From Streptomyces hyaluromycini (GTDB lineage: Bacteria; Actinomycetota; Actinomycetes; Streptomycetales; Streptomycetaceae), in contig NZ_BCFL01000019.1 of NCBI RefSeq assembly GCF_002217755.1, forward strand, positions 804,712 to 868,711: DNA of 64,000 nt, given 5' to 3'. Numbering within the stretch: the first letter of the stretch is position 1; each line of letters starts with the position of its first letter. The translations under genes were made by a program, and so were the position numbers. Positions 25,701 to 32,699 of the stretch are shown here, piece after piece. The notes under the pieces are model-generated. The model was not told the DNA's origin. It ran no database searches and saw only the letters and a list, made by a program, of their open reading frames with translations.

Positions 25701-26168
25701 CTATGCGACTGGGCAGGCCAGTTCAGCGTTCGCCCGATTCGGGGAACACGTCACCACTGCCAGGGACAGATACGAGGGGCGTTCCAGGTAGAAGCCATAC
25801 GACACATCAGCACCCGAGTGCAGTTGCTCGACAGCAGCGTTCACCAGCCGGGCCAGGCGCGTAGTGTCACGGTCCCTGTCTGACGCGAACCGAGGCGCGT
25901 ACTCGGCCAGCCGCTCACCGAGCCATGACGCGGCCTCCTTCGCCTCCTCCCACGTGCCACGAACTAAGGAACGCGGCTTGATCAGCCAGTACGCCGTTTC
26001 CAGCGGCGGCAGATCCGAAGCGGGGAACTCTGCTGCTACCTCGCGGTACCGCTGAATCAGTTCCGGCCTGCTTCCGGCAGGGGGCGGCTCAGGATGCGGG
26101 GGCCGTCGTAGTGCTTCCTGGTCGAAGCGCTCTTTCGGGCCGGTCCATAGATAGCCGTGGTGGTGCAC
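25701..26168 (-). CDS. Hypothetical element protein
   Basis: A 155-residue protein from a GTG start (begins MHHHGYLWTGPKERFDQEAL). It is predicted helical and acidic, with no signal peptide or membrane segment. I do not recognise the family. The stretch PRSLVRGTWEEAKEAASWLG and a C-terminal hydrophobic strand (SLAVVTCS) are its clearest features. The 3' end overlaps no other gene and abuts the terminator at 25692. It may belong to the same minus-strand transcription unit as the small genes upstream. Confidence 0.5.
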   Translation of the reverse strand: MHHHGYLWTGPKERFDQEALRRPPHPEPPPAGSRPELIQRYREVAAEFPASDLPPLETAYWLIKPRSLVRGTWEEAKEAASWLGERLAEYAPRFASDRDRDTTRLARLVNAAVEQLHSGADVSYGFYLERPSYLSLAVVTCSPNRANAELACPVA

Positions 26169-26251
26169 GAGTCGTTCCCGTTCGAGAGGTGCCAGCCGGA
26201 CCGGACCCAGGGACGGGAGATGGCCCGGCCCGACTGGCGGGAGGGGGAGGC

Positions 26252-26479
26252 TCAGACGTTCAGGTCGAAGCGCGCCGGGTCGATACCGGCCGCGTCCAGT
26301 TCCTCCGTGGTGAACCGCAGCGGCTGCGCGTCCGGCCGCTTGCTGTCACCCAGGGCCCAGGCGTCGTCACCGATCCGCGCCAGGGTCACGCACCCTTCGG
26401 TGCAGGGGCCGCCGCATGCCTTCACAAACGACGCCCCGTTGATGTCGAGCGCGTACAGATCACTTCCGTCCAGCATCAC
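26252..26479 (-). CDS. DUF397-type small regulator partner
   Basis: A 75-residue acidic protein. CVTLARIGDDAWALGDSKRP followed by LRFTTEELDA matches the DUF397 pattern (CVEVA, VRDSKDP, LxFTxxEW). In Streptomyces such proteins pair with XRE/DUF5753 regulators, as in whiJ-like systems, and appear to antagonise them; one is present at 27129-27980. AGGAAGG precedes the GTG/ATG start. The three-gene gap between the partners is unusual. Confidence 0.7.
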   Translation of the reverse strand: MMLDGSDLYALDINGASFVKACGGPCTEGCVTLARIGDDAWALGDSKRPDAQPLRFTTEELDAAGIDPARFDLNV

Positions 26480-26571
26480 TGCACCTTCCTGCTCAGCTGA
26501 TCACGGCCATGACTGACCGTCGCCGCCCATACCGGGCGGGAGTTCAGGGATTCCACCGCAGGGGCGGTGTC

Positions 26572-26796
26572 TCACTCGGCGCGAACGACCATGGCGAACG
26601 AGGTCCGGATGCGCCGGAAACCGGCATGCCCGGACTGGCCCGTGTGGCTCATGCACTCCACGTCGACGGATGCCGAGTCATCGGCGGGAGTCGCCTTCCA
26701 ACCGCAGTGCAGACACTCGGCCTCGAACGTCACGCCCGTGTCGGGATGCTCGGTGATCCGGTGCATGACGTACCGCATGGCCGCTCTGACGCTCAC
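26572..26796 (-). CDS. Small CxxC protein (DUF7848-like)
   Basis: A 74-residue protein. YVMHRITEHPDTGVTFEAEC, then LHCGWKATP and FRRIRTSFAMVVRAE. Cys-x2-Cys near residue 30 and a later Cys-x-x-His suggest a zinc-stabilised fold. Very similar small proteins recur in Streptomyces integrative elements beside XRE genes; I recall the DUF7848 label but cannot verify it. It overlaps the upstream gene end by 4 bp. Confidence 0.6.
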   Translation of the reverse strand: MSVRAAMRYVMHRITEHPDTGVTFEAECLHCGWKATPADDSASVDVECMSHTGQSGHAGFRRIRTSFAMVVRAE

Positions 26797-27104
26797 AGCC
26801 CACCCCTACGGCTCCGTGCGTTGGCTGCGGCGACTCTGCCGCGCAGTCCCTCTGACGGGCTGTTCGGCGGGGGCTTGTAGTCAGGGCACTTCGGGCTCCC
26901 GCACTCACACCGAGGCCAGTGCAAAGCCGAACTCGGCGCCAGGTCCGCGCCTTCGGGGCCAGGATCGCTCTTTCGCACCATGAGCACGCCACCGACGCCG
27001 AACGCTCCGGAAAGACGAGAGAGAAACTGTCGGGCCTCACTGCTGCCCAGATGATCAGCCGCTTCGGTCCTCTGTGCCCTGCTGTCGCTCACCATGGCCC
27101 CCAT
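26793..27104 (-). CDS. Hypothetical Cys-containing element protein
   Basis: A 103-residue protein. The N-terminal half has SSEARQFLSRLSGAFGVGGV; a CECGSPKCPDYKPP motif near residue 70 and a basic C-terminus follow. Its stop overlaps the next start by 4 bp, so the two are coupled. An internal ATG (MVSDSRA) three codons later is an alternative start. Unknown function. Confidence 0.5.
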   Translation of the reverse strand: MGAMVSDSRAQRTEAADHLGSSEARQFLSRLSGAFGVGGVLMVRKSDPGPEGADLAPSSALHWPRCECGSPKCPDYKPPPNSPSEGLRGRVAAANARSRRGGL

Positions 27105-27128
27105 CTTCGGCGGGCCACGATCGCGCCT

Positions 27129-27980
27129 CTAGCCTGTTTCCTGTTCCCGCAAAAAGTCGTTGCGGATACCTTCGATCAGATCCCGCATTTCGTCACCGGC
27201 CAGCGCGGATCGCTCGAATCCTTCGAACTTATCAACGTAGAGACTCACATCTCGCGGGTCCGTAACGACGACTTCGGCATGGACGGTTTCAACGGTCACC
27301 ATGCGGTCGTCACGGATGACGAAGGCATGATTTGCGATGTCGTGTTGCTGAACCCGTAGAGGGACTATCCGGATGTCCACGTGGGACAGCCGTGAAATAG
27401 AGACGATGCGATCAAGCTGAGCAGCCATCATCTGCGGTCGCACGATGCGCCAGCGCAGAACAGGTTCGGTGATGATGAACCGGAGTGACTTTGCGTTGTC
27501 GTAGAGAACCGCTTGCCGTTCGAGTCGCCCATTGATCGTTCGCGTGAGTGCGTCTTCACTCAGGTTGTGGCGTTGCAGAATGGCCCGGATGTACTCAGGA
27601 GTCTGGAGCAGGCCGGGAACGAGCGCGGGTTGAAACAGCCGCAGAACGGACATCTGGGCTTCCAGAGCCTTGGCGGCCTGCTGGCCCTTGTGGACCCCGA
27701 TCCGCTTGAGCAGGCGCCACGCCGTCGCCTCCGTCGCTGACGCGCGTGCGGCTTCCGCGTACTCCGCCTTGACCTCGTCCGAGACGCCGATGGCGGTCAG
27801 GATGCGCTCTACGTCCGTCGCGCTGGGTGCCAGCTTCGCGTTCTCGATCTTGGACAGCTTGGACGGGGACATGAGTGCGCTGCGGGCCACCGCCTTGGCT
27901 TCCTTGCCGGATGCCACTCGCAGCGCCCGCAGCGCGGCTCCAAGCTGTGCTCTGTTCACGTCCCGTACTTGGCCCACCAT
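27129..27980 (-). CDS. XRE-family regulator with DUF5753 domain
   Basis: A 283-residue WhiJ-like protein. An N-terminal helix-turn-helix (LGAALRALRVASGKEAKAVA, MSPSKLSKIENAKLAPS) is followed by the large DUF5753 domain (FQPALVPGLLQTPEYIRAIL, RQAVLYD, FIITEPVLRWRI, VRIVPL-like strand). The start at 27980 overlaps the upstream DUF6879 gene by 25 bp. It probably regulates development or antibiotic-type traits or the element itself together with the DUF397 protein. Confidence 0.85.
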   Translation of the reverse strand: MVGQVRDVNRAQLGAALRALRVASGKEAKAVARSALMSPSKLSKIENAKLAPSATDVERILTAIGVSDEVKAEYAEAARASATEATAWRLLKRIGVHKGQQAAKALEAQMSVLRLFQPALVPGLLQTPEYIRAILQRHNLSEDALTRTINGRLERQAVLYDNAKSLRFIITEPVLRWRIVRPQMMAAQLDRIVSISRLSHVDIRIVPLRVQQHDIANHAFVIRDDRMVTVETVHAEVVVTDPRDVSLYVDKFEGFERSALAGDEMRDLIEGIRNDFLREQETG

Positions 27981-28480
27981 TCGGTGAACGGTTCCGCGTG
28001 CGCGAGAGCCGCATCACGGTACCGCGTGAATTCCGCTGTTCGTTCCGGCGGTAGCACTTCCGAACCCAGGTACTTTCCGCTTCCGTCGTAGTTCATCACG
28101 GCCACGGATTCGGAGTCGAAGAACCAAAAGTCCGGAACGTTCTCCAAGGGGTTGGGCTTGTCGGTGATGTCGAGGATGAAGAACTCTTCGCCCCCGCTCA
28201 CATTCTTGTGGTAGCCCCAGCCGAGTTCGAACCTAAGATAGTCCGTCAGCGGGCGGGACAGGATATGGACCCGGTATACCCGCTTCCCCTTCTCGGTGTG
28301 CGAGCGTAGTTCTTCGACCCAGCCTGCGTTGTAGTCGTCCGGCTGTGGCTCCCCGGCCAGGAATGCCTGATAGGCGTCGACGCTCCCGGACTTGCTGTAG
28401 TCGTCCAGGGTCTCCAGTCGGAATGCCTCGCGATCGAACGCGTCGAAGAGGTCGACGAGGCTCCTAGATGAGGTTGTCAC
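27956..28480 (-). CDS. DUF6879-family protein
   Basis: A 174-residue protein. The segments LFDAFDREAFRLETLDDYS, GKRVYRVHILSRPLTDYLRFEL and FWFFDSESVAVMNYD are characteristic of a family found next to XRE/DUF5753 genes in Streptomyces. No catalytic motif is evident. The tight overlap with the XRE gene supports a joint function. The family number is from memory. Confidence 0.7.
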   Translation of the reverse strand: MTTSSRSLVDLFDAFDREAFRLETLDDYSKSGSVDAYQAFLAGEPQPDDYNAGWVEELRSHTEKGKRVYRVHILSRPLTDYLRFELGWGYHKNVSGGEEFFILDITDKPNPLENVPDFWFFDSESVAVMNYDGSGKYLGSEVLPPERTAEFTRYRDAALAHAEPFTEWWAKYGT

Positions 28481-28655
28481 GGATGGCCTTCTGGATCAGT
28501 TCCATCGGGATCTCGACCAGGGTTTCGTGCGCGGGAATCTGAAGCCCGTGGTCGGTCGGCGTCTCGCCCTGTACCAGGAAGGTGCCGCGATCCGTGGCGT
28601 AGATCGTCGGGCAGTCCTTGATGTCGCACGTGCTGATCAGCTTGGTGACCTTCAT
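28464..28655 (-). CDS. 63-residue hypothetical protein of the XRE operon
   Basis: Starts at 28655 with GAGAGGGGAACCC as ribosome-binding site. The protein (MKVTKLISTCDIKDCPTIYA, then GTFLVQGETP) has two cysteines seven residues apart and ends in a helix. It overlaps the DUF6879 gene by 17 bp and is the first gene of the minus-strand operon. Homologues accompany the same XRE/DUF6879 set elsewhere, in my recollection. Confidence 0.65.
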   Translation of the reverse strand: MKVTKLISTCDIKDCPTIYATDRGTFLVQGETPTDHGLQIPAHETLVEIPMELIQKAIRDNLI

Positions 28656-28924
28656 GGTCTGGGTTCCCCTCTCCCGTGCCGCTGCCAGTGCCCCGCATCT
28701 GGGTTGATGCTCCCGAGGGCCGGGTGCACCGGTCAAGTGATCACGGTTGACGGAACGGGAAACCGCGTAACCTGCGCCGGGCCTGCTCGTATACCGCGCG
28801 ACTGGCGGAGGTGCCTCCAGTGCGCCTCCTGCCTGCGCAGACTGCTGACGATCATGGGGAAATGCTGGGGACACCCCCTCTGGGAGGGGCCTTCGTGCAG
28901 GTGAGGGCCGTATGACATGTAAAG
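28656..28924. promoter_or_regulatory. Right-end region of the element: promoter and arm sequence
   Basis: 269 bp without a gene. It must hold the promoter of the minus-strand XRE operon. Short GC hairpins (CCCTCTGGGAGGG near 28880) and an AT-rich stretch right before attR (28910-28924) are the notable elements. Confidence 0.4.
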
Positions 28925-28933
28925 CACCCAGAT
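28925..28933 (+). repeat. attR core of the integrative element
   Basis: CACCCAGAT, second copy of the core at 22593. It is followed by the displaced host 3' end. Confidence 0.7.
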
Positions 28934-28988
28934 CTACGAGGGCACCAACCAGGTCCAGCGGATCGTCATGGCCCGCAACCTGCCGTAA
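28932..28988 (+). pseudogene. Orphan 3' end of the acyl-CoA dehydrogenase gene
   Basis: Eighteen codons plus TAA that encode the same final residues as the intact gene at 21499-22656 (IYEGTNQVQRIVMARNLP) but with GC-ending codons. This is the host's original 3' end, cut off by integration. It lacks a start and any upstream coding sequence. Confidence 0.9.
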
Positions 28989-29008
28989 CCGCACCGGCAT
29001 CCGGCGGG

Positions 29009-29034
29009 AAGGCGCCCCTCGGGGCGCCTTTTCC
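29009..29034 (+). terminator. Terminator stranded from the acyl-CoA dehydrogenase gene
   Basis: AAGGCGCCCC TC GGGGCGCCTTTT: an 8-bp GC stem plus A/T extension and a short T run, 20 bp after the orphan 3' end. It was presumably the native terminator before the element inserted. Confidence 0.8.
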
Positions 29035-29143
29035 GGCTCTGGCGCCGAATGGCACCACCGAATGGCACTACCGGACGGTCGGGCTTAGGACGGGAACCAG
29101 ACGGGGAACGCCCCCGGACCCCGCACCCCACCCTGGAGGAGCC

Positions 29144-29509
29144 ATGACCCAGACCGGACCCGTGACGGCCATGTCCAAGCAGATGCAGGAGTGCGTCAAC
29201 ATGTGCATGGCCACCCACACGATGTGCGAGGAGACCATGAGCTCCTGCATGTCGATGGAGGGCGGCCAGGCCCACATGCGCATCATGCGCGCGCTGATGG
29301 ACTGCTCCGAGGCGACCCGTATGTGCGCCGACATGATGATGCGGCGCTCGCCGCTCTCGCCCGAGATGTGCGCGATGTGCGCCAAGGCCTGCGACATGTG
29401 CGCCGAGGCGTGTATGTCCATGCCGGACGACCCCCAGATGAAGCGCTGCGCGGAGGCGTGTCGCCGCTGCGCCGAGATGTGCCGCTCCATGGCGGCCATG
29501 CCCATGTGA
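29144..29509 (+). CDS. Cytosolic four-helix-bundle copper-storage protein (Csp-like)
   Basis: A 121-residue protein with 15 Cys and about 26 Met. The spacing (ECVNMCMATHTMC, MCAMCAKACDMCAEAC, RCAEACRRCAEMC) is that of four-helix-bundle copper-binding proteins (DUF326), whose cysteines point into the bundle core and hold many Cu(I) ions. There is no signal peptide, so it resembles the cytosolic Csp3 type. GGAGGAGCC precedes the ATG. It is transcribed just after the integrative element junction but has host codon use. Confidence 0.85.
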   Translation: MTQTGPVTAMSKQMQECVNMCMATHTMCEETMSSCMSMEGGQAHMRIMRALMDCSEATRMCADMMMRRSPLSPEMCAMCAKACDMCAEACMSMPDDPQMKRCAEACRRCAEMCRSMAAMPM

Positions 29510-29694
29510 CGCTCCTCGCGAGCGCGGAGCGCGGTCCAGGGGCCTCCGGCCGGGGGTCCCTGACCATGCTCCGGACACTCCTGCCTCAAGGGAGACGGAG
29601 GGGACACCGGTCCCTCACTCGTTCGAGCAGTGAAAGAGTGATCCCGCCCGATACGCTGACGCCCGGGATCAGAATCGCGCCCATGGGAGCAGCC

Positions 29695-30078
29695 ATGACC
29701 ACCTCCGCCGCCGGGCAGCCACTCATCCCTCAGCCACCTGCCACGGTTGCCGCGCTGCGGCAGGCCGTCAGACAGATCGCGCCCGCCGCGCTGCCTGCTT
29801 TCACCCAGGAGCTGGACCAGGCGGCCGACCAGTCCCGGCAGGGCTCCGATCTCGGCCCTCTCCAGCGGTTCGTGGCCCAGTGGGCCGTCTACGTGCACAT
29901 CCAGCGCCAGCCCGAGATGGCCGCGGACCTCCGCCGCTGGGAAGACGCCGCCGAGTCTGGCGACGCCGCTCAGGCGCGCCAGGCCGCCTCTCGGATCGGG
30001 CGACTCCTGGACGAGGCGCACGTGGCCTCGGCCTTCCGGCCCGGTGAGCGCGGACTGGCGTTGGGGGTACGACCCTGA
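29695..30078 (+). CDS. DUF6247-like protein, possible antitoxin
   Basis: A 127-residue helical protein (ATVAALRQAVRQIAPAALPAFTQELDQA, then WAVYVHIQRQPEMAADLRRW). The ATG at 29695 is preferred because GGGAG lies 6 bp upstream; one four codons earlier is possible. It overlaps the next gene by 35 bp. Such pairs recur in Streptomyces, and the small size, overlap and partner fold suggest a toxin-antitoxin module. The DUF number is from memory. Confidence 0.6.
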   Translation: MTTSAAGQPLIPQPPATVAALRQAVRQIAPAALPAFTQELDQAADQSRQGSDLGPLQRFVAQWAVYVHIQRQPEMAADLRRWEDAAESGDAAQARQAASRIGRLLDEAHVASAFRPGERGLALGVRP

Positions 30079-30316
30079 CCAGGACCATGTGGCGGGCGGC
30101 ATTCCCGCTCACGTGGTGAGGGAAGTGGAGCGCCTGGCCGACCAGCTCATCGACCTCGCCCGTACGGGCATCGATGTCAGCGATCTCGGCAACGGTCCCC
30201 GACCCGGCGGCCTGCGCCGTATGGACGCTGCCGGCGGCTGGTTCTACTTTCTGGTGGCACCACGCGAGCCGTTGATCATCGTTGTCCGCATGGTGCCGCC
30301 CTTCGACGAGCTGTAG
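30044..30316 (+). CDS. Small RelE/ParE-like protein, possible toxin
   Basis: A 90-residue protein from a GTG at 30044. Helical N-terminal half (IPAHVVREVERLADQLIDLA) and beta-rich end (GGWFYFLVAPREPLIIVVRMVPP), an arrangement like RelE/ParE toxins. The gene is 35 bp inside the preceding frame. No ribosome-binding site is strong, so coupling is likely. Toxicity is untested; a non-toxic conserved pair is the alternative. Confidence 0.6.
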   Translation: MSADWRWGYDPDQDHVAGGIPAHVVREVERLADQLIDLARTGIDVSDLGNGPRPGGLRRMDAAGGWFYFLVAPREPLIIVVRMVPPFDEL

Positions 30317-30329
30317 CCGAGTACGCCAC

Positions 30330-30358
30330 ATGGGGAAGGACGCCTCGCCCTTCCCCAT
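30330..30358. terminator. Bidirectional terminator
   Basis: ATGGGGAAGG (30330-30339) pairs with CCTTCCCCAT (30349-30358), loop 9 nt, between the plus-strand small genes and the minus-strand LCP gene. Confidence 0.8.
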
Positions 30359-30396
30359 ATCGCGCTGCTCGCCGTCGGGACGGCCTAGCCGGCGGC

Positions 30397-31701
30397 TCAG
30401 TTGCCGGAGACGGTGACCTTCTCGTCGTTCTTCAGTTCGTCGACCAGGGTCTTCACCTTCGCCTTGTCCCAGACGAGGTTGCCGCCGGTGGAGCCGGAGA
30501 TCGGCATGTTCATCGAGACGCCGCCGCCGCCGTTGACGTCCTTCATCGCGAAGAACATCGACGCCAGGTTCCACAGGCTCATGTCCTTGTCGACGGTGAG
30601 GGAGTCGAGGCCCGCGCCGAGGGTGGGGTAGAGCTTGAAGGGGTTCAGGACCGTCGACGGGGTGGCCACCTGGTGGGCGAGGGCGGCCAGGAACTTCTGC
30701 TGGTTCTTGGTGCGCTGGAGGTCGGACGTGGCGAAGGCGTGCCGGGTCCGGACGAAGGCCAGCGCCTCCTCGCCGTTCAGGGTCTGCTTGCCCGCCTTGA
30801 AGTTCGCGCCCGAGTAGCTGTCCTTGAAGCCCTTGTCGATGGTGATCGTGACACCGCCGACCGCGTCCACGATGTCCGCGAAGCCGGCGAAGCCGATCTC
30901 CACGTAGTGGTCGATGTGCAGACCGGTGTTGTACTCGACCGTGCGCACGAGGAGGGTCGGGCCGTCCTCGGCGTAGGCCGCGTTCAGCTTCGTGTGGCGG
31001 CCGGTGCCCTGGTAGACCTTGCCGGACGTGGACCCCTGGTAGGAGGGGATCTCCACGTCCGAGTCACGGGGCAGCGAGATCAGCGTGTCGCCGTTGTCGC
31101 CGACGTGCAGGATCATCATCGAGTCCGTGCGCTGGCCCTCGGCCGACCCCGTGTGCAGCTTCTTCTTCTCCTCGGCCGACATGCCCTTGCGGCTGTCGGA
31201 GCCGACGATCAGGTAGTTGGTGCCCTTGCCCGCAGCGGGCCGGTCGATCACCTTGGACAGGTCGACGTCCCGGTGCAGCTTGGAGTCGGCCCAGAAGTAG
31301 GTCGAGACGGATGTGACGATCAGCACGCTCAGGACGACGATCGCGGTCCACTTGATCCGCTTGCGCCAGTTGGGAGCCGGCCGCGGCCCGCGCTCGGGCG
31401 TGCCGGCGGGACCACCGCCCCCGGGGCCGCCGCCGTAGACCTGGCCGGTGTTGTAGCCGCTGTCGTAGCCGTCGTACCCGCCGCCGCCACCGTCTCCGTA
31501 CCCGCCGCCGTACGACGGCTGCTGCGGAACCCCGGCGTATCCGTCGCCGCCCTGCTGCGGGGCGCCGTACGGCGGTGCCGACGGCTCGCCGCGCCGTACC
31601 TGGCGCATCACGCGGGCGCCCTCAGGCTGCGCGCTTGCGCTACCGCGTCCGTACTGGTTGCCGCGGTTGTCGTTCGACCGCCCCTCGGGCCATTCGTTCA
31701 T
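30397..31701 (-). CDS. LCP-family glycopolymer ligase 1
   Basis: A 434-residue LytR-CpsA-Psr protein, which transfers glycopolymers from a lipid carrier onto peptidoglycan outside the membrane. A long Gly/Tyr/Gln-rich cytoplasmic N-terminus (about 110 residues) precedes one membrane helix (about 118-140). The LCP domain has GSDSR, SLPRDS and FVRTRHAFATSDLQR, with Arg/Asp residues that bind pyrophosphate and metal. The ATG at 31701 begins MNEWPEGRS; an upstream extension lacks support. There is no C-terminal LytR_C domain. First of six LCP genes in 12 kb. Confidence 0.88.
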   Translation of the reverse strand: MNEWPEGRSNDNRGNQYGRGSASAQPEGARVMRQVRRGEPSAPPYGAPQQGGDGYAGVPQQPSYGGGYGDGGGGGYDGYDSGYNTGQVYGGGPGGGGPAGTPERGPRPAPNWRKRIKWTAIVVLSVLIVTSVSTYFWADSKLHRDVDLSKVIDRPAAGKGTNYLIVGSDSRKGMSAEEKKKLHTGSAEGQRTDSMMILHVGDNGDTLISLPRDSDVEIPSYQGSTSGKVYQGTGRHTKLNAAYAEDGPTLLVRTVEYNTGLHIDHYVEIGFAGFADIVDAVGGVTITIDKGFKDSYSGANFKAGKQTLNGEEALAFVRTRHAFATSDLQRTKNQQKFLAALAHQVATPSTVLNPFKLYPTLGAGLDSLTVDKDMSLWNLASMFFAMKDVNGGGGVSMNMPISGSTGGNLVWDKAKVKTLVDELKNDEKVTVSGN

Positions 31702-31820
31702 GGGCCCCAGTGTGCAGGCAGCGGCCATGCCTCTTACAAGGGTCGTCGGAAAATCAGGGCACCGCTGTTGCGAAGCCGACACAAATTCCGCGATTGTCGC
31801 TTCCGCATAAGGTGGGGGCC

Positions 31821-32369
31821 ATGACAGACCAGGCCCCCGAGGCGGAATCCGATATACCCGGCAAGCCGACGTCCGCGTCCCGGACCACGCTGAGCCACAT
31901 CATGACCCACAGCGACACCAACCTCCTCGGGACGGTGCACGGCGGTGTGATCATGAAGCTGGTGGACGACGCGGCGGGCGCGGTCGCCGGCCGCCACTCG
32001 GGCGGGCCCGCCGTCACCGCGTCCATGGACGAGATGGCGTTCCTGGAGCCGGTCCGCGTCGGCGACCTGGTCCACGTCAAGGCCCAGGTCAACTGGACCG
32101 GCCGGACCTCGATGGAGGTGGGGGTGCGGGTCCTCGCCGAACGCTGGAACGAGTCGACTCCCGCCACCCAGGTCGGCTCGGCCTACCTCGTCTTCGCGGC
32201 GGTGGACGCCGACGGCAAGCCGCGCCGGGTGCCGCCGGTCCTGCCGGAGACCGACAGGGACCGCCGCCGCTACCAGGAGGCCCAGATCAGGCGCACACAC
32301 CGCCTGGCACGGCGCCGGGACATCAGGGAACTGCGCGAGCGCAGGGTGGCGGAGGGGTACGCGGACTAG
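31821..32369 (+). CDS. Acyl-CoA thioesterase (hotdog fold)
   Basis: A 182-residue thioesterase of the YciA/BACH type. HSDTNLLGTVHGGVIMKLVDDAAG is the family signature with the catalytic Asn-Gly helix, followed by MDEMAFLEPVRVGDLVHVKA. It hydrolyses acyl-CoA. ATG at 31821 after AAGGTGGGGGCC. The C-terminus is basic and extended (about 40 residues). Its stop codon TAG lies inside the terminal repeat of a MITE-like element, which may have supplied it. Confidence 0.88.
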   Translation: MTDQAPEAESDIPGKPTSASRTTLSHIMTHSDTNLLGTVHGGVIMKLVDDAAGAVAGRHSGGPAVTASMDEMAFLEPVRVGDLVHVKAQVNWTGRTSMEVGVRVLAERWNESTPATQVGSAYLVFAAVDADGKPRRVPPVLPETDRDRRRYQEAQIRRTHRLARRRDIRELRERRVAEGYAD

Positions 32370-32544
32370 GGCCTGTCTGTCAATTCCCGTCTGCCTCGCG
32401 ACGCCATGCACGCACTCTCGCCGCACCGGGCGCAGACCCAAGTACGTCCAGTACGAGGGCCTACGCCCGGCACGCCGAGAGCACGCACCTGACGCCGCGA
32501 GGCCGCCCTCCGGGCGACGACGGGAATTGTCAGACAGGCCCTAG
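32366..32544. mobile_element. 179-bp MITE-like foldback element
   Basis: The terminal inverted repeats are CTAGGGCCTGTCTGTCAATT continuing CCCGTC (32366-32391) and its complement ending at 32544, 26 bp with one mismatch. Nested inner arms (CCTCGCG/CGCGAGG, CTCTCG/CGAGAG, GCGCCGGG-like pairs) make the whole unit a long imperfect hairpin around AAGTACGTCCAGTACG. It codes for no transposase, so a non-autonomous element is likely. CTAG at both outer ends may be part of the repeat or a target duplication. Confidence 0.7.
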
Positions 32545-32588
32545 GGCGGTGCCGCGCCGTGGCGTCGTTCGGCTGCGGCGCCGTCGTG

Positions 32589-32670
32589 GCTTGTCGCGCA
32601 GTTCCCCGCGCCCCTAAAAGAACCAGGGGCGAGCGCCCCTTCAGGGGCGCGGGGAACTGCGCGACAAGCC
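32589..32670. repeat. Dispersed repeat, copy 5 (two units head to head)
   Basis: GCTTGTCGCGCAGTTCCCCG and its inverse facing each other around AAAAGAACC. The arrangement forms a large hairpin between the MITE and the 3' end of LCP gene 2. Confidence 0.7.
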
Positions 32671-32699
32671 CCCACCGGCCCGCAGCCGAACCACGACCC

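Larger units (their letters stand above)
22593..28933. mobile_element. 6.3-kb integrative element in the acyl-CoA dehydrogenase gene
   Basis: Bounded by the 9-bp direct repeat CACCCAGAT (22593-22601, 28925-28933), beyond which a 57-bp stretch is repeated with 13 synonymous differences. Contents: tyrosine integrase next to the left end, divergent HTH gene, truncated DUF3987-type primase/helicase, a hypothetical gene, DUF397 protein, three small genes, XRE regulator, DUF6879 protein and a 63-residue protein. There is no FtsK/TraB transfer gene, no clear excisionase and no intact replication gene. It looks like a reduced actinomycete integrative conjugative element or phage satellite. Codon use is visibly less GC-biased than in flanking genes. 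Confidence 0.85.

Noticed and set aside
30673..31824. 383-residue plus-strand frame opposite LCP 1
   Set aside because: Valine/Gly/Asp/Arg-rich antisense of the LCP gene; no motif.
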